Source: Pseudobdellovibrionaceae bacterium (GTDB lineage Bacteria; Bdellovibrionota; Bdellovibrionia; Bdellovibrionales; UBA1609). From it: DNA of 64,000 bases. Location of the stretch: NCBI GenBank assembly GCA_023954155.1, contig JAMLIO010000003.1, forward strand, positions 124,001 to 188,000, written 5' to 3'. Shown here piece by piece: positions 1 through 8,600 of this stretch. Position 1 is the first letter of the stretch. Each line of letters begins with the position of its first letter. The translations under genes were made by a program, and so were the position numbers. The notes under the pieces are model-generated. The model was not told the DNA's origin and searched no databases. It worked only from the letters and a program-made list of their open reading frames with translations.

Positions 1-509
1 TGCAAGATGAGCTCACCCGTATTCAAAACCAGAAAAAACTTTCTGTGATTCAAAACGAAGTTTTAAAAGATGTCCCAGGTAGTGCTTTGGCTTCAGACCA
101 ATTCTGCCGAGCCATAGACCTAGCTATCGACTTTTGCGAAGATGTGCCTGCATTACCCAAAGCCGACATACAAAAGATCGTTTCTATTTTTGAAAAACAT
201 GGAGCAACGGCCAAGGTCAGCTCTATCCATGTCAATGGTTGGTATGGTAACCACGACAAGCTCAGCACCTTTCTGGTTTACGCCAAAGAACGCCTAGGAC
301 TGAGCGACTCTCACGATTTACAAAATAAAACGGTCTTTATTGGTGACTCTCCTAATGATGAACCCATGTTTAAATATTTTAAAAATTCTGTGGGAGTTCA
401 AAACGTCGCACCCTTTCTGGATGAGCTGAAGTCTTTGCCACAATACATCTGCTCACAAGAAGGTGGAGCGGGTTTTGTCGAGTTTGCTAAGCATCTTTTA
501 AAAAAATAA
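1..509 (+). CDS. HAD-superfamily hydrolase, N-terminus outside window
   Basis: The frame is open to the left edge, so the gene begins before the window and about 168 C-terminal residues are visible. The block FIGDSPNDEPMF near the C-terminus matches HAD motif IV, where the paired acidic residues hold Mg2+, and is typical of the Cof-like/HAD-IIB phosphatases that act on sugar phosphates. A lysine in the preceding helical region could serve motif III. The nucleophile motif DxDxT must lie upstream of the window, so substrate class cannot be judged. A GTG at 45 is an internal codon rather than a convincing start, since the frame continues upstream without a stop. The gene converges on the YkgJ-like gene, with only 3 bases between the two stops. 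Confidence 0.8.
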   Translation, partial: QDELTRIQNQKKLSVIQNEVLKDVPGSALASDQFCRAIDLAIDFCEDVPALPKADIQKIVSIFEKHGATAKVSSIHVNGWYGNHDKLSTFLVYAKERLGLSDSHDLQNKTVFIGDSPNDEPMFKYFKNSVGVQNVAPFLDELKSLPQYICSQEGGAGFVEFAKHLLKK

Positions 510-512
510 GTT

Positions 513-962
513 TTACTCGCCGAAAAGTTCCTTTTCTGAAGCAGCTTGTTCTTTAAGTTGTTCTGCAATGACCTCTGGGGACTTCAGAGACTTTTTAGTT
601 TTCACACTGGCTCCAGGACAAAAATTGATCACATCTCTTTTCCATGCTTTAGGATTCATATTTTCTGGCCAAAAGGGCCATGTTCGACACTGAGTCGGGC
701 GTCCTTCGTACACACTGCACCGATTGTCTTGTAAAAAAACGCAGTTGATCGAATCTTCTGGCTGAATCAAGTGCAACACTCCACCTGTGACTCGGCAGTA
801 CTGCTTTTTAAATTCAGCCACTGTGAGTTCTAGAACCTTGGCCATGCGTTTGGCATCAGACTTCGTCAAATACACATAGCCGTATTCACCACGGGACAGA
901 CAGCATTTGCCTGATCCTTGGCATTCAAAGTGTAAGCCTTTTTTATAAAAGTTTTTTGACAT
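513..962 (-). CDS. YkgJ-family cysteine cluster protein
   Basis: This 149-residue cytoplasmic protein carries the CxxxxxKCC signature near the N-terminus (ECQGSGKCCLSRG). Further conserved cysteines follow in NCVFLQDNRCSVYEGRPTQC and a late FCPG, the pattern of the YkgJ/UPF0153 family. Eight cysteines in this spacing are expected to bind zinc or an iron-sulfur cluster; the biochemical role of the family is not established. The YxGRPxxCRTWPFWP segment is also characteristic. Length is normal for the family. The ATG at 962 has no strong Shine-Dalgarno sequence. The gene stands alone on the minus strand, downstream of tex and separated from it by a 150-bp spacer that carries a 21-bp direct repeat. 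Confidence 0.85.
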   Translation of the reverse strand: MSKNFYKKGLHFECQGSGKCCLSRGEYGYVYLTKSDAKRMAKVLELTVAEFKKQYCRVTGGVLHLIQPEDSINCVFLQDNRCSVYEGRPTQCRTWPFWPENMNPKAWKRDVINFCPGASVKTKKSLKSPEVIAEQLKEQAASEKELFGE

Positions 963-994
963 GTCTTAAGTATAAAGCATGAAACCTTAATGAC

Positions 995-1129
995 CAATTC
1001 TAATCTTTAAGATTCTTAAAGACCTCTTCCTAATACCAAGAGCAGTTCTGCCTCACAGACACAACTGCAATCGAAGGTGTCTCCAACCTTGTCAATGCTC
1101 TAAGGACTCAATTCTAATCTTTAAGATTC
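995..1129. repeat. 21-bp direct repeat flanking a 93-bp spacer
   Basis: The same 21 bases occur at 995-1015 and 1109-1129. Each copy contains a 13-base inverted repeat (AATCTT-T-AAGATT). The right copy covers the last codons and stop of tex, so the left copy looks like a duplicated tex tail. The interval contains a possible hairpin (AGACAC...GTGTCT). No gene is seen in it. Confidence 0.8.
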
Positions 1130-3534
1130 AAATCGCCGAGAGCTGCAAATGGGTTATTAAATGGAGACTGCGGTTTTTTATCACCACGATCCCTATTGGT
1201 TTTGGGTTTGCCACCACCTGATCGTGGTCCCTTGCCCTTATGGCCCTTAGCTTGCTTTTGATCTTTTCTGTCACCCTTGTAAGGTCGTTTGTTTTCAAAA
1301 CGGCCACGCCCTTCAGCTTGTCCTTCTGAACGCTCTGCGCGTGTAGAACCCGCTCTATCCTTAGAGGTTTTTGCGTTTCTTTCTGCTTTGATCTTTGAAA
1401 GGGAGAGAAGTTTTTTGTCTAAATTAAGATCGATCACTTTAACATAAATCCACTCACCAATGCCCACGGCTTTACGTGGATCAGAGACAAACTGTGCAGA
1501 CAGTTCTGACAAGTGCACTAAACCATCCTGACCAATTCCAAGATCCACAAAAGCACCAAAGCTGGAAAATCTAGTCACTAAACCTGGATAAATGGCGCCG
1601 ACTTGCACATCAGCTAGAGTTTTGATTTTATCACTAAATCCAAAAAATCTATAAACTCGTCTTGGGTCTTTACCTGGGGTCTTAAGCTGTTTGATGATGT
1701 CTTGTAACTCACTGGCTTCAAAAATATCTTTATACTTTGAAGATAGGATTTTTTCGGCATTCGCTTCACTTAAGGGTTCTGCCAAAGAAATGTCTAAATC
1801 CTTAGCCATATCCTTGATGGCTGCAAATCTAAAAGTTCTTAAGTTGGTTTTATCTAAAATAGATTTGGATAAGGCCACACGCACAAATCCTGTGCATGCA
1901 CGTAAGGTGTCATCATTAAATCCTAACTCTGTACTGAGTTGCGCTTTCTCAACAAAGCGACCTTTGGTTTGACGGTACCCTAAAATTTTAGTGACATGCT
2001 CGTCTGTAAGACCATTTACAAGCTTCAAGCTGTCTTCTGAAGATTCATTAAGGTCTACGCCTACACTGGCAACACAAAACTTAAGAACCTTTAAAAGTTC
2101 AGGCAACAGTTTTTCATCTGTCACATACGCAGGAACATCCACTAATGACTTTGGTGGGTACTTCGCAAGTTCTTTTAAGGGGTCTTGAAGGCGTCTGGCT
2201 AAAGACACTAGGGATCTTTCCACTTTAGGTTTAACCCCAAATTCTTTTTTAGCAGACTCAGATCCCACGTAAGCCGTCATGCCTCTCATATCTACAATGG
2301 CAACAGGAATTGTGACACCTTGAACTTTAAGTGTCTCTTCAACAAAGCCCACAAGAGTTCTTACGTGTTCATTCAACCCCACAGCCAAAGCCCCTAATTG
2401 AATTTTAGAAGAGATGTCTTTGAACACATCTGCAAACACAGACTTTGAATTTTCATCTTGAGTGTTGATCTGAGTGGCTGATACAAGTTCACCTTGATTT
2501 GTCACTAAGGCCACTTCAATGGTGCTGACTTCATTCTGAATAAAAGACAGAACAGGTACTGGTCCCAAAGCGGGAACCATTAAAATTCGGTTGTAGTCCT
2601 GTTTGAGTCTCTTGATGGCTTCAGTTTCAGAAATTTTTAATAACTCTTCTACGATCTCTTGCGTGATGGAAGGAAGAATATGAATCTCTATCGCCTTCTG
2701 GAAAGCCTGATCAATAAATTGAGTACAGTCATTTTCGGCAGCAAAATTAAAAATGTCTTGTTTGATCTTTTCTAACACGTCTCCGTTTTTAGCTTCGATC
2801 AGAACTTTGAAAAAACCTTCTTCCCATGCCTTCTTCACAACAGGGAATTTATAATAGTTTTTAGAATTTAAAAGCTCAGACACCTTCTCTCTGAATTGAG
2901 CTGTGGCAGAATACTTTCCTTCTTTAAATTTCTCTGTTTTTGCTACAGAGACCACACCCTCTGCGTAGTATCTTTCACTTAGTGCCTGTCGGATCTCTGA
3001 TCTCTTAAGAAGTCTCTCAACAATAATGTCTTGAGCCCCTTTTAAAACTAAATCATAAGTCACAAACCCTAACTGAGGTTTGATGTAATCTTTAGCTTTG
3101 ACTTCTAAACTTACAGGTCCCATTTCTTGTTTGCCAAATGCCACATCCCATACCCAGTCTGCAAATTCAGTCAGACCAGCCTCTCTGGCGACTGTAGCTT
3201 TGGTTTTTTTGCGTCTTTTAAATGGGCGGTATAAATCTTCCAATTCAAAAGCGTCGATGCTCTTTTGGATGCTTTCAATCAAAGCGGGGTTTTCCACTTT
3301 TTGATGTTCTAGGTCGACAAGAATCTTTTGTTTCTTGGCATCAAGCTTAGAGTATTCGTCAATCAAACTTGCAAATAAATCCAGTTGCCAGTAGGGCACT
3401 TCTTTAAGTTCAGGAGCATAAAAGTGCAAAACCTCTAAGCTCTCTTGCCCTTGAATACGTTTGATCGCTTCTTTTTGTGCCTGCGAAAGGCTCATTTTTG
3501 TACGACGTTCAATAAAGTGAGTTAAAAGATCCAT
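1114..3534 (-). CDS. tex: Tex-family RNA-binding transcription accessory protein
   Basis: This 806-residue protein has the full Tex architecture. It has an N-terminal helical domain (ALTxxQ-like opening and EDLYRPFKRRKKTKATVAREAGL near residues 90-115), a YqgF/RNase-H-like domain near 320-430, and helix-hairpin-helix repeats near 480-570. An S1 RNA-binding domain lies near 640-720 (GLVTRFSSFGAFVDLG, DGLVHLSELS), followed by a long Lys/Arg/Gly-rich tail of about 80 residues that is probably disordered and nucleic-acid binding. Tex proteins bind RNA and act in transcription elongation or termination. I chose ATG at 3534 because GGAG lies 9 bases upstream; a GTG at 3549 in the same frame overlaps that Shine-Dalgarno region. 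The 3' end is repeated as a 21-bp duplicate downstream. Confidence 0.93.
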   Translation of the reverse strand: MDLLTHFIERRTKMSLSQAQKEAIKRIQGQESLEVLHFYAPELKEVPYWQLDLFASLIDEYSKLDAKKQKILVDLEHQKVENPALIESIQKSIDAFELEDLYRPFKRRKKTKATVAREAGLTEFADWVWDVAFGKQEMGPVSLEVKAKDYIKPQLGFVTYDLVLKGAQDIIVERLLKRSEIRQALSERYYAEGVVSVAKTEKFKEGKYSATAQFREKVSELLNSKNYYKFPVVKKAWEEGFFKVLIEAKNGDVLEKIKQDIFNFAAENDCTQFIDQAFQKAIEIHILPSITQEIVEELLKISETEAIKRLKQDYNRILMVPALGPVPVLSFIQNEVSTIEVALVTNQGELVSATQINTQDENSKSVFADVFKDISSKIQLGALAVGLNEHVRTLVGFVEETLKVQGVTIPVAIVDMRGMTAYVGSESAKKEFGVKPKVERSLVSLARRLQDPLKELAKYPPKSLVDVPAYVTDEKLLPELLKVLKFCVASVGVDLNESSEDSLKLVNGLTDEHVTKILGYRQTKGRFVEKAQLSTELGFNDDTLRACTGFVRVALSKSILDKTNLRTFRFAAIKDMAKDLDISLAEPLSEANAEKILSSKYKDIFEASELQDIIKQLKTPGKDPRRVYRFFGFSDKIKTLADVQVGAIYPGLVTRFSSFGAFVDLGIGQDGLVHLSELSAQFVSDPRKAVGIGEWIYVKVIDLNLDKKLLSLSKIKAERNAKTSKDRAGSTRAERSEGQAEGRGRFENKRPYKGDRKDQKQAKGHKGKGPRSGGGKPKTNRDRGDKKPQSPFNNPFAALGDLNLKD

Positions 3535-3597
3535 AGGAGGTCTCTCCACATTACTATTTTAAATTAAATATCTATTTGAGGTGATCATTGATGAGTT

Positions 3598-3816
3598 TTA
3601 TTTATGGCGGTACATGATGAGGCCATGTGTAGGGTCATAAGGTGAAACACCCACTGTGACTTTATCCCCCACAACCACACGAATATTAAAACGGCGCATT
3701 TTGCCGCAAAGCTTGGCTTTAATTTCCACACCATTATCAAGCATGATTTTGTAGAGCCCGCCTGCCGCTGCATCGAGCACTTTACCTTCGAATTGAGCTA
3801 AATCGTCTTTTGCCAT
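3598..3816 (-). CDS. infA: Translation initiation factor IF-1
   Basis: The 72-residue product is exactly the usual IF-1 size and shows the OB-fold landmarks: an MAK start, the EGKV strand, LDNGVEIKAKLCGKMRR, the VGDKVTV strand and the SPYDPTHGLIMYR C-terminus. IF-1 binds the 30S A site during initiation with IF-2 and IF-3. A cysteine (LCGKMRR) replaces the more common serine in the HVSGKMR segment. The gene starts two bases after the stop of the upstream histone-H1-like gene, so the two are almost certainly co-transcribed and perhaps translationally coupled. The SD-like AGGG lies inside the last codons of that gene. Confidence 0.96.
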   Translation of the reverse strand: MAKDDLAQFEGKVLDAAAGGLYKIMLDNGVEIKAKLCGKMRRFNIRVVVGDKVTVGVSPYDPTHGLIMYRHK

Positions 3817-3818
3817 TA

Positions 3819-4304
3819 TTACCCTTTGTAATTTGAAATTAACATTTTTATGCCACTTTCAAACAAAACTTCAAGTCTATTGTTTTGTACTGATAAAATA
3901 AAACCCCAACCTAATGAAGGGTGCTCTAGTGGCGTGCTTGGCGAATACACTTCTGTCATTTTATATTTTTTTGTAGGAATTTCATGATCTAATTCCTTTA
4001 GCTTCACCCACTTTTCCATCAACTCGTTCATTTCTTTTGCAGCAGCTTGTTCTTTTTTCGTGGGTTTTTTAGCTTTAGCAGGTTTTTTCTCCGCCGCTTT
4101 TTTCAAAGTTGTGGGTGTCTCTTGCTCTTCTACTGCGGGCGCAGGTGCTGCTTTCGCGTTTACGACTTTTTCAGTGGCTTTAGCTGCCGCCTTCTTTTTT
4201 GAAGTGCTTTTTGTGGTCTCTTTTTTGGCGGCCGTTGTTTTCGTAGTCTTTTTCGTTGATGTCTTCTTTGCGGTCGCCTTTTTTGCTGCTTTTTTTGTGG
4301 CCAT
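3819..4304 (-). CDS. Histone-H1-like Lys/Ala-rich protein with C-terminal SH3-like domain
   Basis: The 161-residue product has two parts. Residues 1-90 are almost entirely Lys, Ala and Thr with AKK/TKK repeats, like bacterial histone-H1-type tails and expected to bind DNA or RNA while disordered. Residues 95-161 form a compact domain (YSPSTPLEHPSLGWGFILSVQNNRLEVLFESGIKML) resembling the small beta-barrel (HPxxGxGxV...IEVLFxxGxK) seen in many delta-type bacterial proteins. ATG at 4304 is preferred over an upstream in-frame start at 4343 because AAGGGG sits 8 bases before it and the H1-like repeat begins there. It lies immediately upstream of infA. Its function is unknown; a nucleoid or ribosome-associated role is inference. 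Confidence 0.85.
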   Translation of the reverse strand: MATKKAAKKATAKKTSTKKTTKTTAAKKETTKSTSKKKAAAKATEKVVNAKAAPAPAVEEQETPTTLKKAAEKKPAKAKKPTKKEQAAAKEMNELMEKWVKLKELDHEIPTKKYKMTEVYSPSTPLEHPSLGWGFILSVQNNRLEVLFESGIKMLISNYKG

Positions 4305-4613
4305 TCTCACTTCCCCTTTACTTATACTGCTAGAGCCTCTCATTCCACTTTGCTTCTAGCGATGCGCTCATCATGAGCATTTTTCGTCCTTAGAGCCCTC
4401 TTCCACAACCAAACTCGAAGTTTAGGACCCGATTCCAACATATTTTTTTAAACCCTGATTAAACAGGGCGTTATTATTCACCAGTGAGTCTAACTGAAAG
4501 ATTCCCTCTTGACTAGAGGCGCAGAGCTATGTGGCTGTATTTTTTGCGAAAAAGGGGGGTTTTGCTGTAAAGTCCTAAACAGACAAGGTCCTGTTTAAAA
4601 TATTGAGGTGAAC
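4305..4613. other. Divergent intergenic region between H1-like/infA operon and lpxD
   Basis: About 309 bases without a convincing gene. They should hold divergent promoters for the minus-strand H1-like/infA pair and for lpxD-metG. A 7-base inverted repeat (TAAACAG...CTGTTTA, 4576-4597) sits just before the lpxD Shine-Dalgarno and could be an operator or hairpin. Nothing else is recognised. Confidence 0.4.
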
Positions 4614-5714
4614 GTGAACGTAGTCCAAAAATCCAACCCCACACTTTCTGAACTTTTAGAAAAGTACTCAGGCCTCATTACTGAAGCCCCCACACGCAAG
4701 AGCACTTCAAACTCAGATGTGCTTCTGACCTGTGCTTCAGCTTTGGATCAACCTAAACCCAACTCCATTATTTTTTTAAACGAGCTTCAGGCACTAGCCG
4801 AAGTGATTCAAGTCCAACCCCAAGTGATTGTACTTCCCCAAAAGACCCCTGAAGATGTACTCAGCGGCATTCCATCAGACATCATCATACTTCTTAGCCC
4901 CAATCCCAAACTTGCCATGGCCCTGATCAATAAAGAGTATTTTTCTTATTCGCGCATAGATGGCCACTTTGATTTTTCTGAATCCCCTATTCATCCCACT
5001 GCGCAGATTCACCCCACGGCCGAGTTGGGTCAGAATGTCCATGTCGGTCCCTTTGCCGTCATCGGTGCTGATTCTAAAATCGGCAACAATAGTAAAATCG
5101 CTGCTCACGCTGTCATTGAAAAAGACTGCGAACTAGGTGAAGGCTGTGTCATCTTCTCTCACACCACAATCGGTTGGCGATCACGTTTGGGACAGTTTTG
5201 TGTGGTGCAATCAGGCTGCACCATTGGGTCTGATGGTTTTGGTTACGCCACAGACGAAAAGGGTCAACACCATGGCATTCCTCACCAAGGCCGAGTGATT
5301 CTGGGCCACCATGTGCATATCGGGGCTGGAACTCAGATTGATAGAGGCACTTACGGTGACACTATCATTGGGGATCAAACTAAAATTGATAATTTGGTTC
5401 ATATCGCTCACAACTGTAAAATAGGTCGATCTTGTTTGCTCACGGCAGGATTTATGATGGCGGGCTCCTCAGAACTGGGAGACTTTTTTGTTGCAGGTGG
5501 TGGCACATTTGTAACTGGACATATCAAGGTGACTAGCAACGTGCAAGTTGCTGGCAAGTCCGTTGTTCATAAGAGTGTGGATAAATCAGGGAGCTACGGA
5601 GGATACCCTCTTGTCCCCTTAAAAGAACATCTTAAAAACTTAGCCAGCTTAGGAAAAATCACTACTCTTAGAAAAGACATCGACACTATACTGAAAAAGA
5701 CAGGGCTAAGATAA
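4614..5714 (+). CDS. lpxD: UDP-3-O-acylglucosamine N-acyltransferase LpxD
   Basis: LpxD transfers an R-3-hydroxyacyl chain from acyl-ACP to the 2-amino group of UDP-3-O-acyl-glucosamine in lipid A synthesis. The 366-residue protein has a divergent N-terminal uridine-binding domain (about 1-120), then a left-handed beta-helix of hexapeptide repeats (IHPTAELGQNVHVGPFAVIG onward). The catalytic histidine is in DNLVHIAHNCKIG, followed by LTAGFMMAGSSELGD. A C-terminal helix ends in DTILKKTGLR. GTG at 4614 is favoured because the GTG at 4608 lies inside the GAGGTGA Shine-Dalgarno. It sits alone upstream of metG (14-base gap) rather than in a fabZ-lpxA cluster, so it could be a second, stand-alone LpxD. 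Confidence 0.92.
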   Translation: MNVVQKSNPTLSELLEKYSGLITEAPTRKSTSNSDVLLTCASALDQPKPNSIIFLNELQALAEVIQVQPQVIVLPQKTPEDVLSGIPSDIIILLSPNPKLAMALINKEYFSYSRIDGHFDFSESPIHPTAQIHPTAELGQNVHVGPFAVIGADSKIGNNSKIAAHAVIEKDCELGEGCVIFSHTTIGWRSRLGQFCVVQSGCTIGSDGFGYATDEKGQHHGIPHQGRVILGHHVHIGAGTQIDRGTYGDTIIGDQTKIDNLVHIAHNCKIGRSCLLTAGFMMAGSSELGDFFVAGGGTFVTGHIKVTSNVQVAGKSVVHKSVDKSGSYGGYPLVPLKEHLKNLASLGKITTLRKDIDTILKKTGLR

Positions 5715-5728
5715 AGGACCACTTCAAT

Positions 5729-7252
5729 ATGAAACCAAAGTTTTACACGACAACTCCGATTTACTACGTGAACGATAAACCGCATCTAGGTACGGCTTAC
5801 GCCACAGTCATGGTTGACACCATGAACCGCTTTAGAAAACTTGTAGGGTTTGAAACTAAGTTTCTTACAGGTGTCGATGAACATGGACAAAAGATTCAAC
5901 AGACCGCAGAAAAACGTGGCGTCACCCCTCAACAGCACTGCGATGAATTCGCACAAAATTTTCTCAATACTTGGGCGCGACTCAAAATTGATTATGATAT
6001 TTTTTATAGAACCACGGCTCCCTCACATATCAAAACCGTGCAGTACGTTTTACAACAATTGTTTGATAAAGGTGATATCTATAGCCAGAACTATGAGGGT
6101 TGGTATTGCGTCAGTGATGAAACATTTTATCCCGAAGACGATCTTGTCGATGGCAAATCCCCCACAGGTAAACCCGTAGAAAAAGTTTCAGAAAAAAATT
6201 ACTTTTTTAAGATGTCCAAATATCAACAGCAGTTGATTGATCACATCCAAAAAAATCCGCACTTCATTCAACCCGAAAGCAAGCGCAATGAAGTTTTGGG
6301 ATTTTTGGCCCAACCCTTAGAGGACTTAAGTATCAGTCGTCCCAAATCACGCATACACTGGGGCATCCCGCTTCCATTTGATGATTCCCACGTGACTTAT
6401 GTTTGGGTGGACGCTTTAAGTAATTATATTGCCGCCGTAGGGTATGGTTCTGACGAAGAACAATTCAAAACATGGTGGACCGATGCCAAAGTTCAACACA
6501 TCATCGGCAAAGACATCTTAACTACTCACGCTGTGTATTGGACCACAATTCTTTTTTCTTTAGGGGTCAAACTACCCGATGAGATCTTTGCCCACGGTTG
6601 GATTCTTAATAAAGACAGCGCAAAGATGAGTAAATCCCAAGGCGATGTCTTAGACCCCCTTGCCGTTGTAGACAAAGTGGGGCTTGAAAGCTTTAAATAC
6701 TATTTATCTAGCGAAATTCGTTTTGGTAATGATGCGCCCTTTTCTGAAGAGCTTGTGATTCAAAAGGTCAATTCTGATTTAGCCAATACTCTTGGAAACC
6801 TTTTAAGCCGATCCACTAATTTGATTGATAAGTTTTATTCACAAGCTTTACCAGAAGGCAGCGCGCAAGCTCATCCCATTAAAGATGCGGGCTTAGGTTT
6901 ATTTGCCAAAGTCAAAACTCATGTGTTAGCTAACGAACCCCATTTGGTCTGCTTTGAAGTGATTCAATATTTAAAACAAATCAATCAGTTTGTCGAAGAG
7001 AACGCGCCTTGGAAGATGGTCAAAGAAGACACCGTGAAAGCAGGAATTGTTTTACGTGATACCACAGAGGCCCTAAGAATCTCAGCCTGTCTGCTACGTC
7101 CTATTTTACAAGACAAAATGGATCAGCTTCTTACGGCGCTGAATTACAAGTTTGATTGGAACACAGTCGAGCAGGATGTCACTCAGTGGTATGTACTGAA
7201 GTCTGATCAACCGATCACTAAAGCAGAACCACTATTCCCTAGGATTCAATAA
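5729..7252 (+). CDS. metG: Methionyl-tRNA synthetase
   Basis: This class I aminoacyl-tRNA synthetase charges tRNA-Met. The Rossmann fold starts with TTPIYYVNDKPHLGTAYAT, where HLGT is the HIGH signature, and the second signature is AKMSKSQGD. The 507-residue length lacks the C-terminal tRNA-binding (Arc1p/EMAP-like) extension, so this is the short form. In the connective-peptide knuckle, the usual YCVxCE...CPxC is YCVSDE...SPTG, leaving one of the four zinc cysteines; it therefore probably belongs to the metal-free subtype. It follows lpxD closely. A GC-rich 9-bp inverted repeat over the stop codon (7235-7243 with 7258-7266) might attenuate transcription but has no U tract. Confidence 0.95.
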   Translation: MKPKFYTTTPIYYVNDKPHLGTAYATVMVDTMNRFRKLVGFETKFLTGVDEHGQKIQQTAEKRGVTPQQHCDEFAQNFLNTWARLKIDYDIFYRTTAPSHIKTVQYVLQQLFDKGDIYSQNYEGWYCVSDETFYPEDDLVDGKSPTGKPVEKVSEKNYFFKMSKYQQQLIDHIQKNPHFIQPESKRNEVLGFLAQPLEDLSISRPKSRIHWGIPLPFDDSHVTYVWVDALSNYIAAVGYGSDEEQFKTWWTDAKVQHIIGKDILTTHAVYWTTILFSLGVKLPDEIFAHGWILNKDSAKMSKSQGDVLDPLAVVDKVGLESFKYYLSSEIRFGNDAPFSEELVIQKVNSDLANTLGNLLSRSTNLIDKFYSQALPEGSAQAHPIKDAGLGLFAKVKTHVLANEPHLVCFEVIQYLKQINQFVEENAPWKMVKEDTVKAGIVLRDTTEALRISACLLRPILQDKMDQLLTALNYKFDWNTVEQDVTQWYVLKSDQPITKAEPLFPRIQ

Positions 7253-7364
7253 TTTTTCTTAGGGAATGTTCAAGCTTTAAAAATATATTACCGTCTCTGA
7301 CACAGCTATGTCGCCGAGAGTTGCAGATCGTTAAATTATATTTTCAAATCCTGTCACTTTGTCT

Positions 7365-8111
7365 TTAAGGACAGTTAAACTTAGCTTTAAGTAAATGATG
7401 ATCCGATAAAGAGGTGGGGACTTCTTCAGCTTCTTTCAATGTTAAATTTTTGTAAAAGATATGATCTAAAACAAAAACCCAAGTGTGTCTTGCGGTTTCA
7501 ACATGGGATAGTCCCAAACCTTCAGCCCACCAAAACAGAGTGTTCTCTCTAAAAATATTCCAGCTGTTAAAATCTCCAGCCACCACTAAAGGCCCTTGAT
7601 GATTTTTAATAGCGTCGCTCAACTGTTCTAACTGCCGACCATAGGCTGATCCTAAATTAAAATTTAACATGTGCAGATTGATCACTCGAACCTCTCCACA
7701 CATGGGAATCAGGTAGTCCGTCATGATCATCGACTTTGGAGTCGCTGCAAAGGGTTCTACATCTTGGCTTAATAACAACTCATGATTTGTAACTTCATAG
7801 TGGGACATGTTTAATGTTCCCGTGGCATATCCATCACTCATGATCCATGCAGGATTAAGTAACCAACGATAAGACTCACCCAGTGCGGTTTCCAGAGGGG
7901 ACAGCACTTGCAAAGGGTCTGTAGTGACCTCTTGAATCAAAGCAATGTCAGGCTGATGGACGTGTAAAAGTTCAGCCCAACCTGAGGTTCCGCCTTTTTG
8001 AATGTTCCAAGTGGCCACTGAAAACTCGGCTCCCCAAACCTGAGACGTAAAAATAAAAAGAACACTCATTACCATTATTTTGGCTGACACCAAAAATCTC
8101 ACCCCAACCAT
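7365..8111 (-). CDS. Secreted endonuclease/exonuclease/phosphatase-family protein
   Basis: The 248-residue protein opens with a signal peptide (hydrophobic MVMSVLFIFTSQVWG, cleavage near WGA-EF) and then an EEP fold. It contains WNIQKG (Asn near the metal), ALIQEV (the metal-binding Glu), NLHMLN, AGDFNSW (Asp/Asn pair) and SLSDHHLL (catalytic Asp-His). These are the active-site residues of Mg2+-dependent DNases and phosphodiesterases, so an exported nuclease or phosphodiesterase is likely; substrate is unknown. Start: ATG at 8111 has a strong GAGGGGGG 8 bases upstream, better than a TTG at 8117. It is a single gene transcribed divergently from the small membrane protein at 8256. Confidence 0.85.
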   Translation of the reverse strand: MVGVRFLVSAKIMVMSVLFIFTSQVWGAEFSVATWNIQKGGTSGWAELLHVHQPDIALIQEVTTDPLQVLSPLETALGESYRWLLNPAWIMSDGYATGTLNMSHYEVTNHELLLSQDVEPFAATPKSMIMTDYLIPMCGEVRVINLHMLNFNLGSAYGRQLEQLSDAIKNHQGPLVVAGDFNSWNIFRENTLFWWAEGLGLSHVETARHTWVFVLDHIFYKNLTLKEAEEVPTSLSDHHLLKAKFNCP

Positions 8112-8255
8112 GTCCAAATCCCCCCCTCAGAGATAATATGGAAAATATGCCCCTACACACCTGCTATGAAAAGTTGCACCTAGGCAAAAACCCTTTAAAT
8201 GCCCTTTATTTTAGGATAGAGTGCCTTCTATATTTAAAAGCCTAAGGAGACCGCC

Positions 8256-8600
8256 ATGAGTCCTACTTTTTATAAATTTTTGCATGTCGCCGCCATTCTT
8301 TTAACCTTTATCACTTTAGGTGGTCTGGTGGCCCTTGCTGAACAGGCAAAATCCCGCAAAGTGTATGTGGCCCTTAATGGTATTTGTTTACTCGTTGCTT
8401 TTATTGCTGGGTTTGGATGGCTGGCTAAAGCCAATATCTCATGGCCTCTGCCCATCTGGGTTTGGGTGAAAATGGTAGGATGGCTGTTAGTGGGTATGGG
8501 CCCATCTTTTGCCAAGAAACTTACTCCCATTCAACTTCTATTGATGTATGGATTTATTGCTCTTGTAATGGTCTATATGGCTTTATACAAACCTTTTTAA
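8256..8600 (+). CDS. Small integral membrane protein, four predicted helices
   Basis: A 114-residue hydrophobic protein with about four transmembrane segments (roughly residues 6-26, 37-56, 66-82 and 92-110) separated by short polar loops. An AKSRK loop would face the cytoplasm. The Shine-Dalgarno AAGGAG lies 6 bases before ATG. I do not recognise a motif; it resembles SirB-like or other small conserved inner-membrane proteins only in general form. Its last 18 bases overlap the 3' end of the convergent methyltransferase gene. Confidence 0.7.
   Translation: MSPTFYKFLHVAAILLTFITLGGLVALAEQAKSRKVYVALNGICLLVAFIAGFGWLAKANISWPLPIWVWVKMVGWLLVGMGPSFAKKLTPIQLLLMYGFIALVMVYMALYKPF

Noticed and set aside
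7235-7266. Terminator over the metG stop codon
   Set aside because: A 9-bp inverted repeat exists, but the loop is long and no T run follows, so it was not listed as a terminator.
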